Shown: positions 12,813 to 24,736, counted from the first letter of the stretch. The stretch is 64,000 bases of DNA from Labia minor (GCA_963082975.1 OY720345.1:33922611-33986610); one strand, 5' to 3'. Numbers and translations are program-made. The notes: generated by a model not told the origin, from the letters alone.

Positions 12813-13119
12813 CATGGGCTGAAAAGTCCCGGGATTTGAAAATGAACATGACTCATTTCGAGAGGCTCATCTGTCACTAGTTTATGTATGAAGTATCATT
12901 ACATTTCGTCCATTCCTTTACAAACTACAGTCGTTTGAGTGACGCTACTTTCGCCTTCAAAAGAAAAATTGAAAAACAGGAATATCGCGTCTTGATTAAA
13001 CATTGTTTTTTAATGGGCAAAACTTGTGAGCAATCATTTTGGTGGTTGCAGAAATGTTATCCCACATCTGCTCCTTCGAGAACAACCTATTGAAAAATCC
13101 CGGGACTTTTCAGCCCATG
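12813..13119 (+). mobile_element. Internally deleted mariner element
   Basis: The ends are near-perfect inverted repeats: CATGGGCTGAAAAGTCCC at the left and GGGACTTTTCAGCCCATG at the right, each bordered by TA (12811-12812, 13120-13121). At 307 bp it is far shorter than a full mariner (about 1.3 kb). A 69-codon frame inside (12884-13093) encodes the mariner N-terminal helix-turn-helix, so the middle and catalytic part were deleted while both ends and the DNA-binding start were kept. Confidence 0.9.
12884..13093 (+). pseudogene. Mariner transposase N-terminal fragment
   Basis: The frame of 69 codons includes EYRVLIKHCFLMGKT followed by a short linker and TSAPSRTTY. This is the hallmark of the mariner N-terminal HTH (family pattern E-R-LIKH-F--GKT---------SAPS---V). 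In the family this domain binds the terminal inverted repeats. The DDD/E catalytic domain (about residues 150-340 of a normal ~345-residue protein) is absent. The real start codon is uncertain. The residual protein could at most bind ends and would not catalyse transposition. Confidence 0.85.
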
Positions 13120-13121
13120 TA

Positions 13122-14400
13122 GTACTAGTATATGATAACAATAGTTTATCCGAACTTTTTTTTGATCTAATTAAAAGAAAAACAAATGAATAAGCAAAGA
13201 AAAATTTATTATATTTTTTAGATTATATAGACAAAATCCCAAAAATGAGGACAATGAAATGAATTTTTATTATTTTTTAGAGTAGTTAATGTCTATAGTA
13301 AATGTAAGTATCTATGATTCTCATTTCAAATTTTTATATTAGACTATATTATATGACATACGTGATAAATAAATAAATGTTAAAAACTCTAGTTCATTAA
13401 TTTTATTAAAGCTTCCTAAATCAAAACAAATAAATATATAAAGAAAAAAAAATGAAAATACATTTCACATATTAATAATATATCTAATCAAAATAAATTT
13501 AATTTTTATGAAAAATTTAATAAATAAATTGTATTTTTAATTTTCAGTTCAATTATTATTTTGTGGTGATTAGGAATAGGATTGATTAAAAAAATAATAC
13601 TCATTGGCATTTTGAGAATTCTACATTTGATCAAAATATGTATTCCCTTATTAAATGCAAATGGTTGAGCATAGACAGCTCTTTGTAGTACCGAACTCAT
13701 CCAGTGCCTGAGACAGGGTCCAGGTCGAGGGCAACGATGGACTGCAAAGCAAAGTGCGACAAAGACAGACAGACAAACGGAGAGTGGGGAAAGGAGTCTT
13801 TGGTATGCAGCCTCTCGATTCAATGCATATTGCCCCGTGGCTTCAAGGCGCCTATTTGACCCCAGGAAAAACTTGGTGAGTTCATTTGCCAGTTAATATC
13901 TGTTAATTTCCATTGGGGGGGGGGAGTTCATTAAAAATTTAACAATTCGACAATTCTCACAATTAATAGGAAAGTTGTATTTAAAATATAAATTGTTTAT
14001 TTTTTCTTTAGCTTTTGAACATTTTGTTTACACATATCAATCTTTATTCTAAATTAAAAAACAACAAATAATATCAAAACTGATTATTAATTAAAATAAT
14101 ATGAAATAAACTATCGTACACATTTTACAATTGAATAGTAAATTGGAAATCTATATTTAACATTCTCTTAAATATACTTCAATTAAATTAAAAATGAATT
14201 GTCCAATCTATTTTTGATATAACTAAACTTCAATGGTTTATTTCTATTTCTATCAGAAGGAAGGGAGAGAGGGGCTGTTCATACATATTAAAACACTTCG
14301 ATATAAAATCAACATGAATAATAAACAAAAGATTTTACTTAAACTATGTAAATTAATTTTAATAAAAAAAATATTAATTAACTTGAACCAAAAACTATTA
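13122..14400. other. AT-rich spacer with a unique island at 13640-13930
   Basis: The island is G+C-richer, carries a minus-strand 105-codon frame (13823-13506) whose first half has a hydrophobic leader-like segment (LSVCLSVFVALCFAVH), and ends near a ten-base G run (about 13915-13924). The second half of the frame is A/T-driven, so it is doubtful as a gene. The remaining sequence is A/T-rich without features. Confidence 0.35.
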
Positions 14401-14945
14401 TTCTATATATAGCAGTTTTATACAATTTTTAATCATGTGAAAAACCATCAAAAATATATCTTTATTTTTACGGTCAGTTTAGAGGAAAAAAAATGAAAAC
14501 GTGACAGGTAATGACCCTCTTCCGAAAGACCTACATTTCTTAAATGTTGAATGATTATTATTGTGATTTTAAACTTTTTACTATCTCGCCAGAGAAAGTG
14601 TTGCGATCATGAAAATTTTCGTTGTCGAGATTTTTATGTTTTTATACGTTTTGAAGGTCCCTGAGTCATTTTCACTAAGGTCGAGAAAAAATGTTTATGT
14701 ATGTTTGTGAATGTAGTCAAGATTACGCAAAAACGGTTTGAGCTAGAATAATGAAATTTGGTACAGGAGCATTATTCAAAATTCGTAGTTTTCAATCAAC
14801 ATTTAAGAAATGTAGGTCTTTCGGAAGAGGGTCATTACCTGTCACGTTTTCATTTTTTTTCCTCTAAACTGACCGTAAAAATAAAGATATATGTTTGATG
14901 GTTTTTCACATGATTAAAAATTGTATAAAACTGCTATATATAGAA
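14401..14945. repeat. Long inverted repeat, 150-bp arms
   Basis: The left arm at 14401-14550 and right arm at 14796-14945 are inverted copies that differ, by eye, at a single position (AAAAATATAT versus AAACATATAT in the equivalent register). The arms include TTTTTACGGTCAGTTTAGAG and the GACCCTCTTCCGAAAG block. The 245-bp spacer carries the 5' end of element X1. The right arm is the normal interior of X1. The left arm is an extra piece of the same family in opposite orientation. Transcription would give a long stable hairpin RNA. Confidence 0.85.
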
Positions 14946-15170
14946 TTTCAGCTTGATTGAATCGCTCAAAGTACCGGAATTAATTTTTTAACACGACTGC
15001 AAATAACGCGCCAGCACGTGACGTGGAGTCATCAACAAAGAGCCAAACACGCGCTGCTTTAAAAGTAATTTTAATTTATAATTTAAAATTAATTAAATTT
15101 AATTTAAATATAATATATGTTAATTAATCCAATTCAAATTTGCGAGATAGTCGAGTGGAGACACTCCAGA
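14579..15170 (+). mobile_element. Helentron-like non-autonomous element X, copy 1
   Basis: The 5' end is TTTTTACTATCTCGCCAGA (around 14575-14593). The 3' end has the inverted motif GCGAGATAGT (15142-15150 region) followed at once by GAGTGGAGACACTC, which can form a 5-bp stem with a 4-base loop, then CAGA and a T run. An inverted motif at the very 5' end and subterminal before a 3' hairpin is the asymmetric arrangement described for Helentron-associated elements (HINEs). About 590 bp, no coding capacity. Two other copies lie at 29824-30295 and 43840-44393. It includes CACGTGACGTG at 15015-15025. Confidence 0.7.
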
Positions 15171-16254
15171 TTTTTTTTAGAGACCACATTCTAAATTTAT
15201 TTTTATATTTTTTCAATTAACTTTTTTGTGATTACAAATGATTTTATATAATATATATTTTATTCACCCCAAGTTATTAATTTGTCTCAATAAATTATAT
15301 TCTTTTAAATATTTCATAAATTTTAGCCATTTCTGAATCTCCCTCCATGATTTTTTTTTTGTTTCATCGCCTAAATGATTTTGCAATTTTATTTTGCTTG
15401 GTCCTTTCTTTGTTTCTAAATACGGAGCTACACTGAAAAATGAGATTCCCCTCCCCCTCTCCCTTCAGGGAAAATCGACTCTTGCAAGGCCACGGCGACA
15501 TTCATTCCAGGCCAGCGGAGGCCTTGGCCTTGGCATGCGACACAAAACCATCGGATTGACAGACACATCATTTTTGCCAAATTTATAAGGGACAGGTAAA
15601 TAAGGATTGAATAGAAATATAGAAACATTGAATCTGTTGTAAATCAAAAAAATAATAAAAAAGAAACATGGATAATAATTTAATTCTAGTAACAATTATT
15701 GTATTATGTCCATATACTCTTCCTTATATAATCATGTATATACCTTGAAGGTTGATGAAAATAAATATATAGAGAAATAAAATATGATATACATATACTA
15801 TATATAGAAATGAGATGTGTAATATGATTTGTTAAATCAAATCCAAATAGAAGACCAACCAAGGTGACTGTGATGATAAAGTGAATTTTATTTCTACGCA
15901 AAGGTATACATTTCTTTTACAACATGAAATTGTATTCTTTCAAAATATTTCACATTAATTTATTGAAAGTGTTTATTATTCAAATGGGATACGAGTACAA
16001 TTACTATATATAATTATTTTATCTTATTATTTTAATGAATTTCAATAACTTGAACATAGTTGACAAGAAAGTCTACATTTCAGGGGTTAAAAAAAATATT
16101 GGAATGGATGGATTTCGTTGAAAATCTACATAAATGCAATTTACACTGAATGACAAATGAATATTAAATTTAATTAGAACTGTAAGTTAATTTTCCAAAT
16201 TCAAATAAATTCCGAATTATTAAAGTATAAGAGTACTAACTAATTTTATTTTTT
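15171..16254. other. Spacer with G+C-richer island 15395-15590
   Basis: Within A/T-rich surroundings a short island carries GCCACGGCGACATTC and AGGCCAGCGGAGGCC, with overlapping frames on both strands (15394-15588 plus; 15628-15428 minus), none with a recognisable domain. It is unique in the window and may be a conserved non-coding element or an exon remnant. Confidence 0.3.
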
Positions 16255-16735
16255 ACCGACTGACGATAGGAAGGGTAGGTATTGTTAACACACCAAATTT
16301 TACATCTGGAGATTTTTACATATCTCGACAAATCATGCATTTTGTTAACAGAAAAAATATTTTTAGCATGATGTCTGTGTGTCCGTCTGTATAGATGTGT
16401 ATATCTTTATCGGCTTAACGGATTTCAATAAAAATTTGGTATATTTACTTAATGCATCAGTTGCATGAATTCAACTTTTGGTGTATATCCGTAAACCGGA
16501 AGTGGTAGTTTACAAAGTATTAATTTTATATTCATTGTCGGAAAATATTTCATTTAAAATACAGTTGTAATTAATAATTGAGTAATTAAACTAAAAATAA
16601 TAACAAAGATAATATAATTTAGTCATTTTAATTCAAATTTTAAAAATAATTTTTTTGATACTTTATATATATATAATGTTGTTTGGAAATTAATTTATTT
16701 CAAATCGTCGGTCGGTTCTGTGCCTGGCCACAACT
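16255..16735 (+). mobile_element. Helentron-like non-autonomous element Y, copy 1
   Basis: The 5' end is TTTTACCGACTGACGATAGG. Near the 3' end the inverted motif TCGTCGGTCGGTT (16705-16717) precedes a small hairpin (TGTG-CCTGGC-CACA, 16719-16732). The asymmetric inverted motif plus 3' hairpin matches the Helentron/HINE layout. The interior has TGTGTGTCCGTCTG and AAAACC-like phrases also found in Y copies 2 and 3. No protein is encoded. It would depend on a Rep/helicase supplied by a Helentron elsewhere. Confidence 0.65.
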
Positions 16736-19606
16736 CATTCTTTAATAAAGTTCTTTATTGAATTAAAAAACAATAATAACAATACTATGTACTAATAATA
16801 GTAACCCTAAACATGAAATCAATCAATGAATATGGTAAAATATATTATTTTAAAATCATTATTTCTAAACTCAATAACAAATGTATAATTATAAAAATAT
16901 TTAAATATCATTATATAAAAAATTAACTATAACTTTTCAATTTTTACTATCTCGCCAAAAAATTTCTAAAAAATTTCTTTACCTCTTGTTATAAATAATA
17001 TTTATTAATATTTCTATATTTTTTTTTATCTTTTGGTTATTCATTACATTTCTTTCATTATATACATAACTTAAAGTAAAATCGACAAATAATAGAAAAA
17101 TAATCATTAAATTTAAATAAAATCTAATTAGAATATGAAAAATATAATAAACCGGATAAGATGAAGAAGATTAATACAATATTTCATTGATATATCAAGA
17201 TTAATTTCCTTATCTAGATGAAACCCAGAAGAAAAATAAAACAGATATAATTTATTGGATCAAGTCAAATGTTCTATTTTTGTCTCTATGACCTAAATCG
17301 ATCGACTTAAGTGTAAATTTCAAAAGAAACCCTTTTTTCAAATGTCTCCCACCCCCTCCGTCCTTCTCGGCATCACCCCAAAAAAACATCTAATAAATAG
17401 TTTTCGAATTAAATAAATAAATAATTCATTCACCAACTTGTTTTAACCTCGTCTTTAGTAATAGATAATAAAACTTTAGTTTATAAATCAAAGACCATCT
17501 TTGATAATAATATAATGAATTTTTTTTTAATATTATTATTTTGACTTATATTTTATGAAATAAAAGGAGTATACATCTATTATTGTCCAGAAATAAATAT
17601 AATATACATAAAAAGGGTAGTTAAAATCAAAAAATAGAATGTATATATGTAATTGATAAAATTTTAAGAATTAAAATTATTATACTTGTCTAAAAATTTA
17701 AGTAAATCTTATATCAAATATCTTTTTATTATATTTTTAATTTGTAAGTAAATATTATTTTTTTTTATCTTGATAGGTGAATGACGTGAAAGGTAGCAAA
17801 CATAATTCATTAACCTACTTTTTGGTAAAAATTATCTTGAATAGGTTTTTATGAAATTGCATTTAATTGAAATAAACATGAAACTAATTAAATCTTTTAA
17901 TAAGTTTAAAAACAAAAGGGCGAAAAAGAACGAGATATGAAATTAAATATAATTTTTAACCTGTAAAAAGTAAATTAAAAAAAATAAAAAAATAGAAAAT
18001 TTGAAAACACACATTTCGCAAATATAAAATAATTATTAAGTAAATATATATACGAGAATTCATTAAGCAAAGAGCCGAAATCATTTATGTAAAACTTTCG
18101 ATTTTTAATCGTGCGATAAAAATTCATTGGACATGCTTTTTAAAATATTATACTTTTCAATAAAAAAAAAATAATTACCTGAAGAATAAAAAAAGTATGA
18201 GTGTAAATAAAAAAGAATATTAATAATAATAATAATAATATTAAAAGGAATGAATTGAAATAAATGAAAATATTTAATTAGTAGGTATTGTAAAACTTCC
18301 CCACCTACACACAAATAATTGTTTGCCACTTATAATTATTGAATATTAAATTATACCTAACATTTCGGTTTAGATTCTTTTATTATTTTATTAAAAATCT
18401 ATAAAAATAAATTTACTTTATTTAATTTTAAATTAATTTTATCTAACTCTCTTTTTACCTCAGTAACTTCATTCCTAAGTATATCCATATGTTGATCCAC
18501 CTCCATATATTTCCAATCTTCACTAATTTCATATCTTTATCTATACTTCACTAAAAAACAAATTTTTTGCTAATTTTCTAAATTCTATGTATATATCTAT
18601 ATATGTCAATGTTAATATATATTCATTAAAAAAAGTAATCAATTTTTTTTTTAGAATATTTATAGTAATTTAATAATAGAGCAGGAAATACCAAGTAATA
18701 AAATAGTTTCCAAATTGTGAAATGTTGAAAAAAATTGTCATGGTCAATATATTATCTAAATTATAAATTATATGCATGAATTTATCATCCCACTTCTCTT
18801 GACTATTTTATCTTTTATGTTTTTTAGCCAACCATAATTTTAAATTCACTCTCATCCAGTTTGTTCATGTCCACAAATTTTAATTCTACGTATATCCCTT
18901 TCTAATTAGAAACAGCTTAAATGATCCAAATCGAGAAACAAAATATATATATTCATATTCATTTGGTCACGTGAATATTTTCCAGAAAATAATAATTAAA
19001 ACCGGAACAAAATTGTGTCATTTTAAATTACAAAGAATATCATAAAAAATGTCCATATATATATTTAAGTATATTATTACGCATATTTATAAGAAAATCA
19101 ACTTAAAGTATTATTTATTATAAAATAATTTAATAAAATAAAAATTTAGAAAAATTGAATATACCGTTTTTTTTTTAAATAAATAAGAGTTCATAACTTT
19201 TTTAATCGTATCTTTAAACTACAAAAACCTCTCTACGATTTTTATGTCTATATAAAAGACATCCTAAAGAAAGACGGTCGAATAGAGAATCTGTGAAGAA
19301 GGATGGATTGAATAGATGAATGAATTAACAAGGAGAATGAGGAGAGTAGGCTTGCTTTGATTTTTTTTTTTTTTTTTATTTATTGAATATCATTCAAAAG
19401 CGGTCTTATTCTTCATACTTCAATGTTAGAGAGGAATCCAAGAAAAATTATAAATAGAATTATAAAAAATATTAGAAATTTAAAAAAAAAAAAAAATTAT
19501 ATACTTCTAATTTATGATCTTCTCACCCTAACATTAAGATGAAAGGATTTATTTCTAATTTTAATAAAAATTTTAAAATTTTATGTTATTTAAAATCTTT
19601 TTCTAC
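16736..19606. other. AT-rich spacer with a solo X terminus
   Basis: At 16941-16956 the string TTTTTACTATCTCGCC repeats the 5' end of element X, without a visible 3' partner. The rest is strongly A/T-rich, with a short C-rich patch near 17340-17380 and (AAT)n at 18220-18240. No gene is visible. Confidence 0.5.
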
Positions 19607-19690
19607 CAGGAGGGTAGTGGTTATAGTCCTGGTCCGCCGACTCGAGTTCGAGGGATCGAACCTCGCCGAGTGCATCGATTTTTAAAAAAA
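19607..19690 (+). repeat. tRNA-like SINE head
   Basis: GGGTAGTGGTTATAG resembles an internal promoter A box, and GGATCGAACC (about 19653-19662) resembles a B box (family pattern GGTTCGANTCC), spaced about as in a tRNA. It is followed by A-rich sequence (TTTTTAAAAAAATAAAAATA). The fold does not make a convincing functional tRNA, so I call it the head of a short SINE or tRNA pseudogene. Confidence 0.5.
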
Positions 19691-20316
19691 TAAAAATAAT
19701 AAACAATTCTGAGAAAGCTGGCTAACATGGAGATATATTCCAAAAAGGGCAAAACAAATTTTTTCTACATATTTTTTAATATTATTATTATAAGTTTATT
19801 TTGGATATAAAATAAAGTCCTTTAGGCACATCATGTTTTAATTTCTAGTATTATGAATTGATTTATGTATAATTATATAATATAAGAAAAAAAAATAAAA
19901 ATTTTCAAATAGAAAGATTAGAATAATAATCAAGACGATTCATAGTAACGAAAGATCATTTCATTTGTTTTTCATGTGACGCGGGCTCCATAACTTTACA
20001 GTAACTTTTCTTTTACAAATATTGACTCGCTACCACCCAATTTGGTTTAAACTCTTGTTATTTGCTAAACAACATCGCATTTCTGTTGTTTTAATTTTAA
20101 GAAATTAAAAGTAAATGATTTGAAAGGTCAAGTGGTGGGAAGAATAGACTTTACTAAAAATAAATGTTAAATATCAGATGAAAAAAAAAAAGAAAATGAA
20201 AAAAATTAAATACAGTCGAAAATACAATTTGTAGATAATGATAAAGTTTCCATCAATAGCAAAGTTCATTTCTTTTTATTCGTTTCTGTAATAAATATAC
20301 AACAAACAAAAACAAT
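19691..20316. other. AT-rich spacer, no gene
   Basis: No frame, TIR or repeat match was seen. A small balanced patch occurs at 19970-20060. Confidence 0.5.
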
Positions 20317-20348
<32 letters not shown>

Positions 20349-20413
20349 CTATATATATATATATATATATATGAAAGCAAATATATTTATATATATAAAT
20401 ATATTTGCTTTCA
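20317..20413. repeat. Compound TA-GA-TA microsatellite joined to a 42-bp perfect palindrome
   Basis: Positions 20317-20331 are TA repeats, 20332-20348 GA repeats and 20350-20372 TA repeats. The palindrome at 20372-20413 is centred on TATATATA with outer arms TGAAAGCAAATATATTTAT and its complement. All 21 base pairs match by eye. Confidence 0.9.
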
Positions 20414-20566
20414 CTTAAACAGATTAATCAATATTTTCGTATTAAGAGTAGTAACAATGTTATATTCAACTTTAAAAAAATTGGATCACTTGATGTATAT
20501 ATATATATAATATAAAATAGAGGTCCGTTTGGAATATAAGTAATAATATGATTAAAGAGAGGATAG

Positions 20567-20568
<2 letters not shown>

Positions 20569-20603
<35 letters not shown>
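20569..20603. repeat. (GA)n microsatellite
   Basis: About 17 uninterrupted GA units. The minus-strand frame over it (20652-20428) is a serine-leucine run and not a gene. If near a promoter it would be a GAGA-type site, but none is evident. Confidence 0.9.
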
Positions 20604-20606
<3 letters not shown>

Positions 20607-23130
20607 TAGAAAAATACTCAGAAGGAAGACAAGTCCATAAAAGCATCTTCACTCTTGAATTTTCCCATTTCTAATTCACAGTCATCCTTCAAATAATACC
20701 TACTTCTCTCTATAATGGGCACTCAAAAAAGTATTGAGATTTTTCCTTTTCTTTCCTTCATTGTCTAAAGACATATCAGCATACTAAAGCCATTAACGCC
20801 TCTAGAATGCATATAGTCATATTTAACTGTAAATCAACTTCTACCAGTTAAATGGAAAATAAAAATAAAAATTAATTAAGAAATATTTAAAATAATTAAA
20901 TAAACATACCAGGCTTATATCTCTCATAACTGTGGTAATAATATATATAAAACATATTTTAAAGTGACATTTCACAATAAAAAAAATATTTTTAGAAGAT
21001 TCTTTTATAGCATGGAATATGAGTTGGTTAATGGATTTTTTTGTTTCTTTTATTAATTTTTTTTTTTTTTAGTTTACCACTAACAATTTTAAAGAACAAA
21101 TATTTAATCTCGAAACGTGAAATTTAGATTTACCTACCTCGATTAACGTTACTTATTTTAGCGTTAAACGAGGTGTCTATTTATATAATGTATCTCTAAA
21201 CGTATTAATTAGTAAGAGTATGAAGAAAAAATGTTTATTAATGAAATATTTAAAATCATTAAACAAACATGGAGTTCTTTTGGTTTTTATAATTTAATAA
21301 AATTAAATTTATTAAAAAATTACATTTTTTTATTTATGAGCTTCACTATTCAAAAATTTTGCTTTTTTTCGTTTTCCAAGAAAGTTTAACTATTGAACCG
21401 AGGTTTAATACATTATTTGAAACTAGGAATAGATTAAAAATCAGGTAAATTATTTATTAATAAATAAGAAATTATTTAATTAGAAAATATTTATTAATAT
21501 TATTGAAAAATTACTTTAATTATATATATATTTAAATAATAATAATAATAAATCCAGGCTAACTAATTTTAATACTTTTAAAATATTCAAGAAAAAATTT
21601 AATTAAAAAGTAAAAAAAATAATTAAATTGTCAGTGAGTATGTACCTGTGACAACTTCCTAATGTAATTGTAGGTATAATACAATTAGCAAATTACCTAT
21701 AAATTCATTTAAATGATTTGAAATATCTTAATTAATTTATTAATTATTATTATTATTATTATTCCTTTCAGTACCTATTTTAAAATAGTTAAATAATTTT
21801 TGACAATGTTTCAATGATAAAGTAATTCGATTTTCACTGGTATTGAGGACATAATTGAAGTCAGGAGGGAACCGGTAATGTAGAAAAATTCAAATAGTAA
21901 ATAAAAATTGATTTTAAATATAATTTCACTATTTGCTTTCTTGATGGTTATTATTTAATTTATTTATAAATCAATTTATCTTTTTTATTGTATGTTTTTT
22001 TTTAATATTTAAAAAAGCATGCATTATTAATTATAGTGATTTGATTAAAAAAATTCAATCCATCAATGACTAGCTTTACGCTTATATGTATATGAAACAA
22101 AAGCAAATCCGTGTCAGAGTATCATGATAATAAATAAATGTGATTATGTTTTTTTTTTATTTGTAGGTCTGAAAGCATTCAAACTATCTTTGATAAATTA
22201 TTATTTCGATAGCTGAAGGTCAGGATCAAAACATAATGTTTCATCAATATACAAACAATATATTAGTCATATTTTATTTTATTTATTTATTTTGTTGTTA
22301 ATATTAGGGAGTATAAGCATAATAATGAATACAAACAATAGATATAAGGGAGGAAAAAATAAAAAAGTTTTTATTTTCAAATAAAAAAAAAAAAATGCAT
22401 TTTAAAAATAAAATATTTATTAACATATGTCAAATGTGTAATTGCATAAATGAACTTTCTAATGTGATGGGAAAAGTTTTCATTTTTAACTTTTCATTTT
22501 TTTTTTCAATCTCTAAAGAAAAATAATTCTTTTTTATTCTCAAATAAAGTTATAAACAAAGAGATTATAATATTCTGATAATATTGACATTATTATTAGA
22601 TACATCACAAGAATTTATATTAATTCTTCTGTTTAATTAATAAGTGATCAGGATGATTAATTTAAAAGAAAAGAAATTCACTTAGGCAAGTGATAAATTT
22701 ATTCTGATGAAATGAAAGAAAATTTAAAAAAAGAATAAGATTAATTTTATGAATAATTAATGGTTTGTCGTTTTATAATAGAATATTAGCCTTTACTTGG
22801 GTCTTACTTTTACTATTCATAGGACGTTCTAATGATTCTCTTGAGTATTTTTCCCTTTAGTTAATTGTCAGTTTGATCCGTTTCCCATTTTCATTCTCTC
22901 CTTTCCATCCTCTCCTAGTATTACATCTTCTTCCATTTGTCTTAGTCTTGTTGGCTATTTATCCCATGTCCTTTTCTCATCAGTCACTAACTGTCCTAAC
23001 AGAGTATATTTTAGGAAGTGGGTTTCAGTTTCCGTTTCCATTTCCATTTCTACTCTCCCAACAAATCGATTATTAACAAAAAAAAAAAAAGAACTCCATC
23101 ATTTATACTCAAACCAATCTTCGTTTAGGA
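20604..23130. other. AT-rich spacer, no gene
   Basis: Sequence is A/T-rich with (ATT)n near 21744-21765 and poly-T/poly-A runs. The frame at 22873-23076 is a pyrimidine-rich, low-complexity translation. No transposon termini were recognised. Confidence 0.5.
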
Positions 23131-23437
23131 CAGAGGTTCTTAAACTGTGGTCCGCGGACCCCTGGGGGTCCGCGAAGCCTTTACTAGGGGTCCGCAAAGC
23201 TGAATTTTCTTTCTTCAATATTATAATTTCTAATAAAATGTGTTCTACAATATGCAAAAAAATCGTTATTCACCAATCACTGTTAGAAATATTCATCAAA
23301 TATCCTTGTTCTTATGAGATCGTAAGCCAGAAATTAACTAATAAAATTACGTAAAGTAACTAAAGTTGGGATGGGGTCCGTCAAAAATTTTTTTTTCAAG
23401 TGGGGGTTCGCGGAGTACATAAGTTTAAGAACCTCTG
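23131..23437. mobile_element. hAT-type MITE with exact 8-bp target duplication
   Basis: The left end CAGAGGTTCTTAAACTGTGG and the right end GTTTAAGAACCTCTG are inverted repeats. GTTTAGGA is present on both sides (23123-23130 and 23438-23445), an exact 8-bp target-site duplication as made by hAT transposases. Inside the left end lie GGTCCGCGGACC and GGGGTCCGCGAAG, with a related GGGGGTTCGCGGAG inside the right end. The element is 307 bp with no transposase. The intact duplication and clear ends suggest a comparatively young insertion. Confidence 0.9.
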
Positions 23438-23579
23438 GTTTAGGATATTATTAGTAAGATACACTTAAACACCTAATATGAAGATATTTTTTTCTTTATT
23501 TTTGTTATCTCTGTTTGTATGTTTGTTTTTTTCTACCATTGACAATTTTGTTCTAAAATAAGAAGGATAAACAAATCTC

Positions 23580-23730
23580 ACATCATCAGAATGTAATGGA
23601 GTGATGTTTTGTACTGAATGGATGTTAGATCTCGAGTGATCTAACGGTAAGATCCAACCGCTATTTGCATCATGTCCTATTAAATCCCCACCTGTTACTG
23701 TTGTCAGTGAAACATTGCTTGGTCATTAGT
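23580..23730. other. Unique island with palindrome and E-box
   Basis: Contains AGATCTCGAGTGATCT (imperfect palindrome near 23628), ATTTGCATCATG (octamer-like) and CACCTG. Unique in the window and more balanced in composition than its surroundings. Candidate conserved non-coding element without further support. Confidence 0.3.
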
Positions 23731-24736
23731 AAAAAAAAAAAAAGAAAAAAAAATAGATTGCAAACGGATAGCGAATCTAGTTCCAAACGCAAATGTTAAC
23801 AGATTTTAAAAAGAAACTAAATATTAAATTAATTAATTCTATTTATTGATTTAGAATATGAAATGTTTTTAAACTTTTAAAATTTAAAATATAATTAATT
23901 TCATTTTATACTGGAGTAAAGGTGTATAGATGGCTGCTTGGATTTAGGGGATTATTTATAATTATTATTTATATTAAAATATTATATTATGATATCTTAA
24001 AAATTAATGGTGTTTTTACATCAGTTGTGTTACATTTAATAATATATTAGACTATGATAACATAAAATTAAAATATTTTAAAGTTTTTAATAAAACTAAT
24101 AGTATTTAAAAAAAAATATTATTTTCATGTTTTAAATCAGATGAAGAATAATAAAAAATATATATGCTTCGTTTATAATTATGTCAATTATTTTTTATCA
24201 ATATTTGAATAAAATATTACATTTAAATTGATATATTGCAGAGAGTTTTCTCTTTTTTAATGTAAAATCTAAATAAACATTTTACTTAAAATCTAGAAAA
24301 ATCCGTTGAAATTATATTTGGCTTTATAAATTCAATTTTAAGCAAAATTTAATTATACTCAAGGGACATTAGGCTATACTTTAAAAATCATTTATAGAAC
24401 TTATTATTGATATAGAAATCGAAAATAATCGAAAAAAATATTTTCTAATGTTTATGATAAAATTATAAATGTTTGTATAATATTAGATTTATATTTGTAA
24501 TACTAACACTAACAATCAATAAATAAAATATAATTATTTGATTGGTGAATGATGTAGCTATTTTATAATAATATATTTAAGTAAAAATTGAAATTTATTT
24601 AATTGTATTAAAACATGTCATTATTATACTATTTAACAAAATAAGCTTCGTATAAAAAAGTGTTTCTATTTTTATGTAATTGTTCAAATTCTTCTTTTAA
24701 AAGGGATTAAGTACTTTGAAATAAACAGATTAAGAA

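Noticed and set aside
19607..19690. Functional tRNA gene
   Set aside because: A and B box-like strings exist, but no acceptor stem closes and the sequence runs into A-rich DNA, so a SINE head is more likely.
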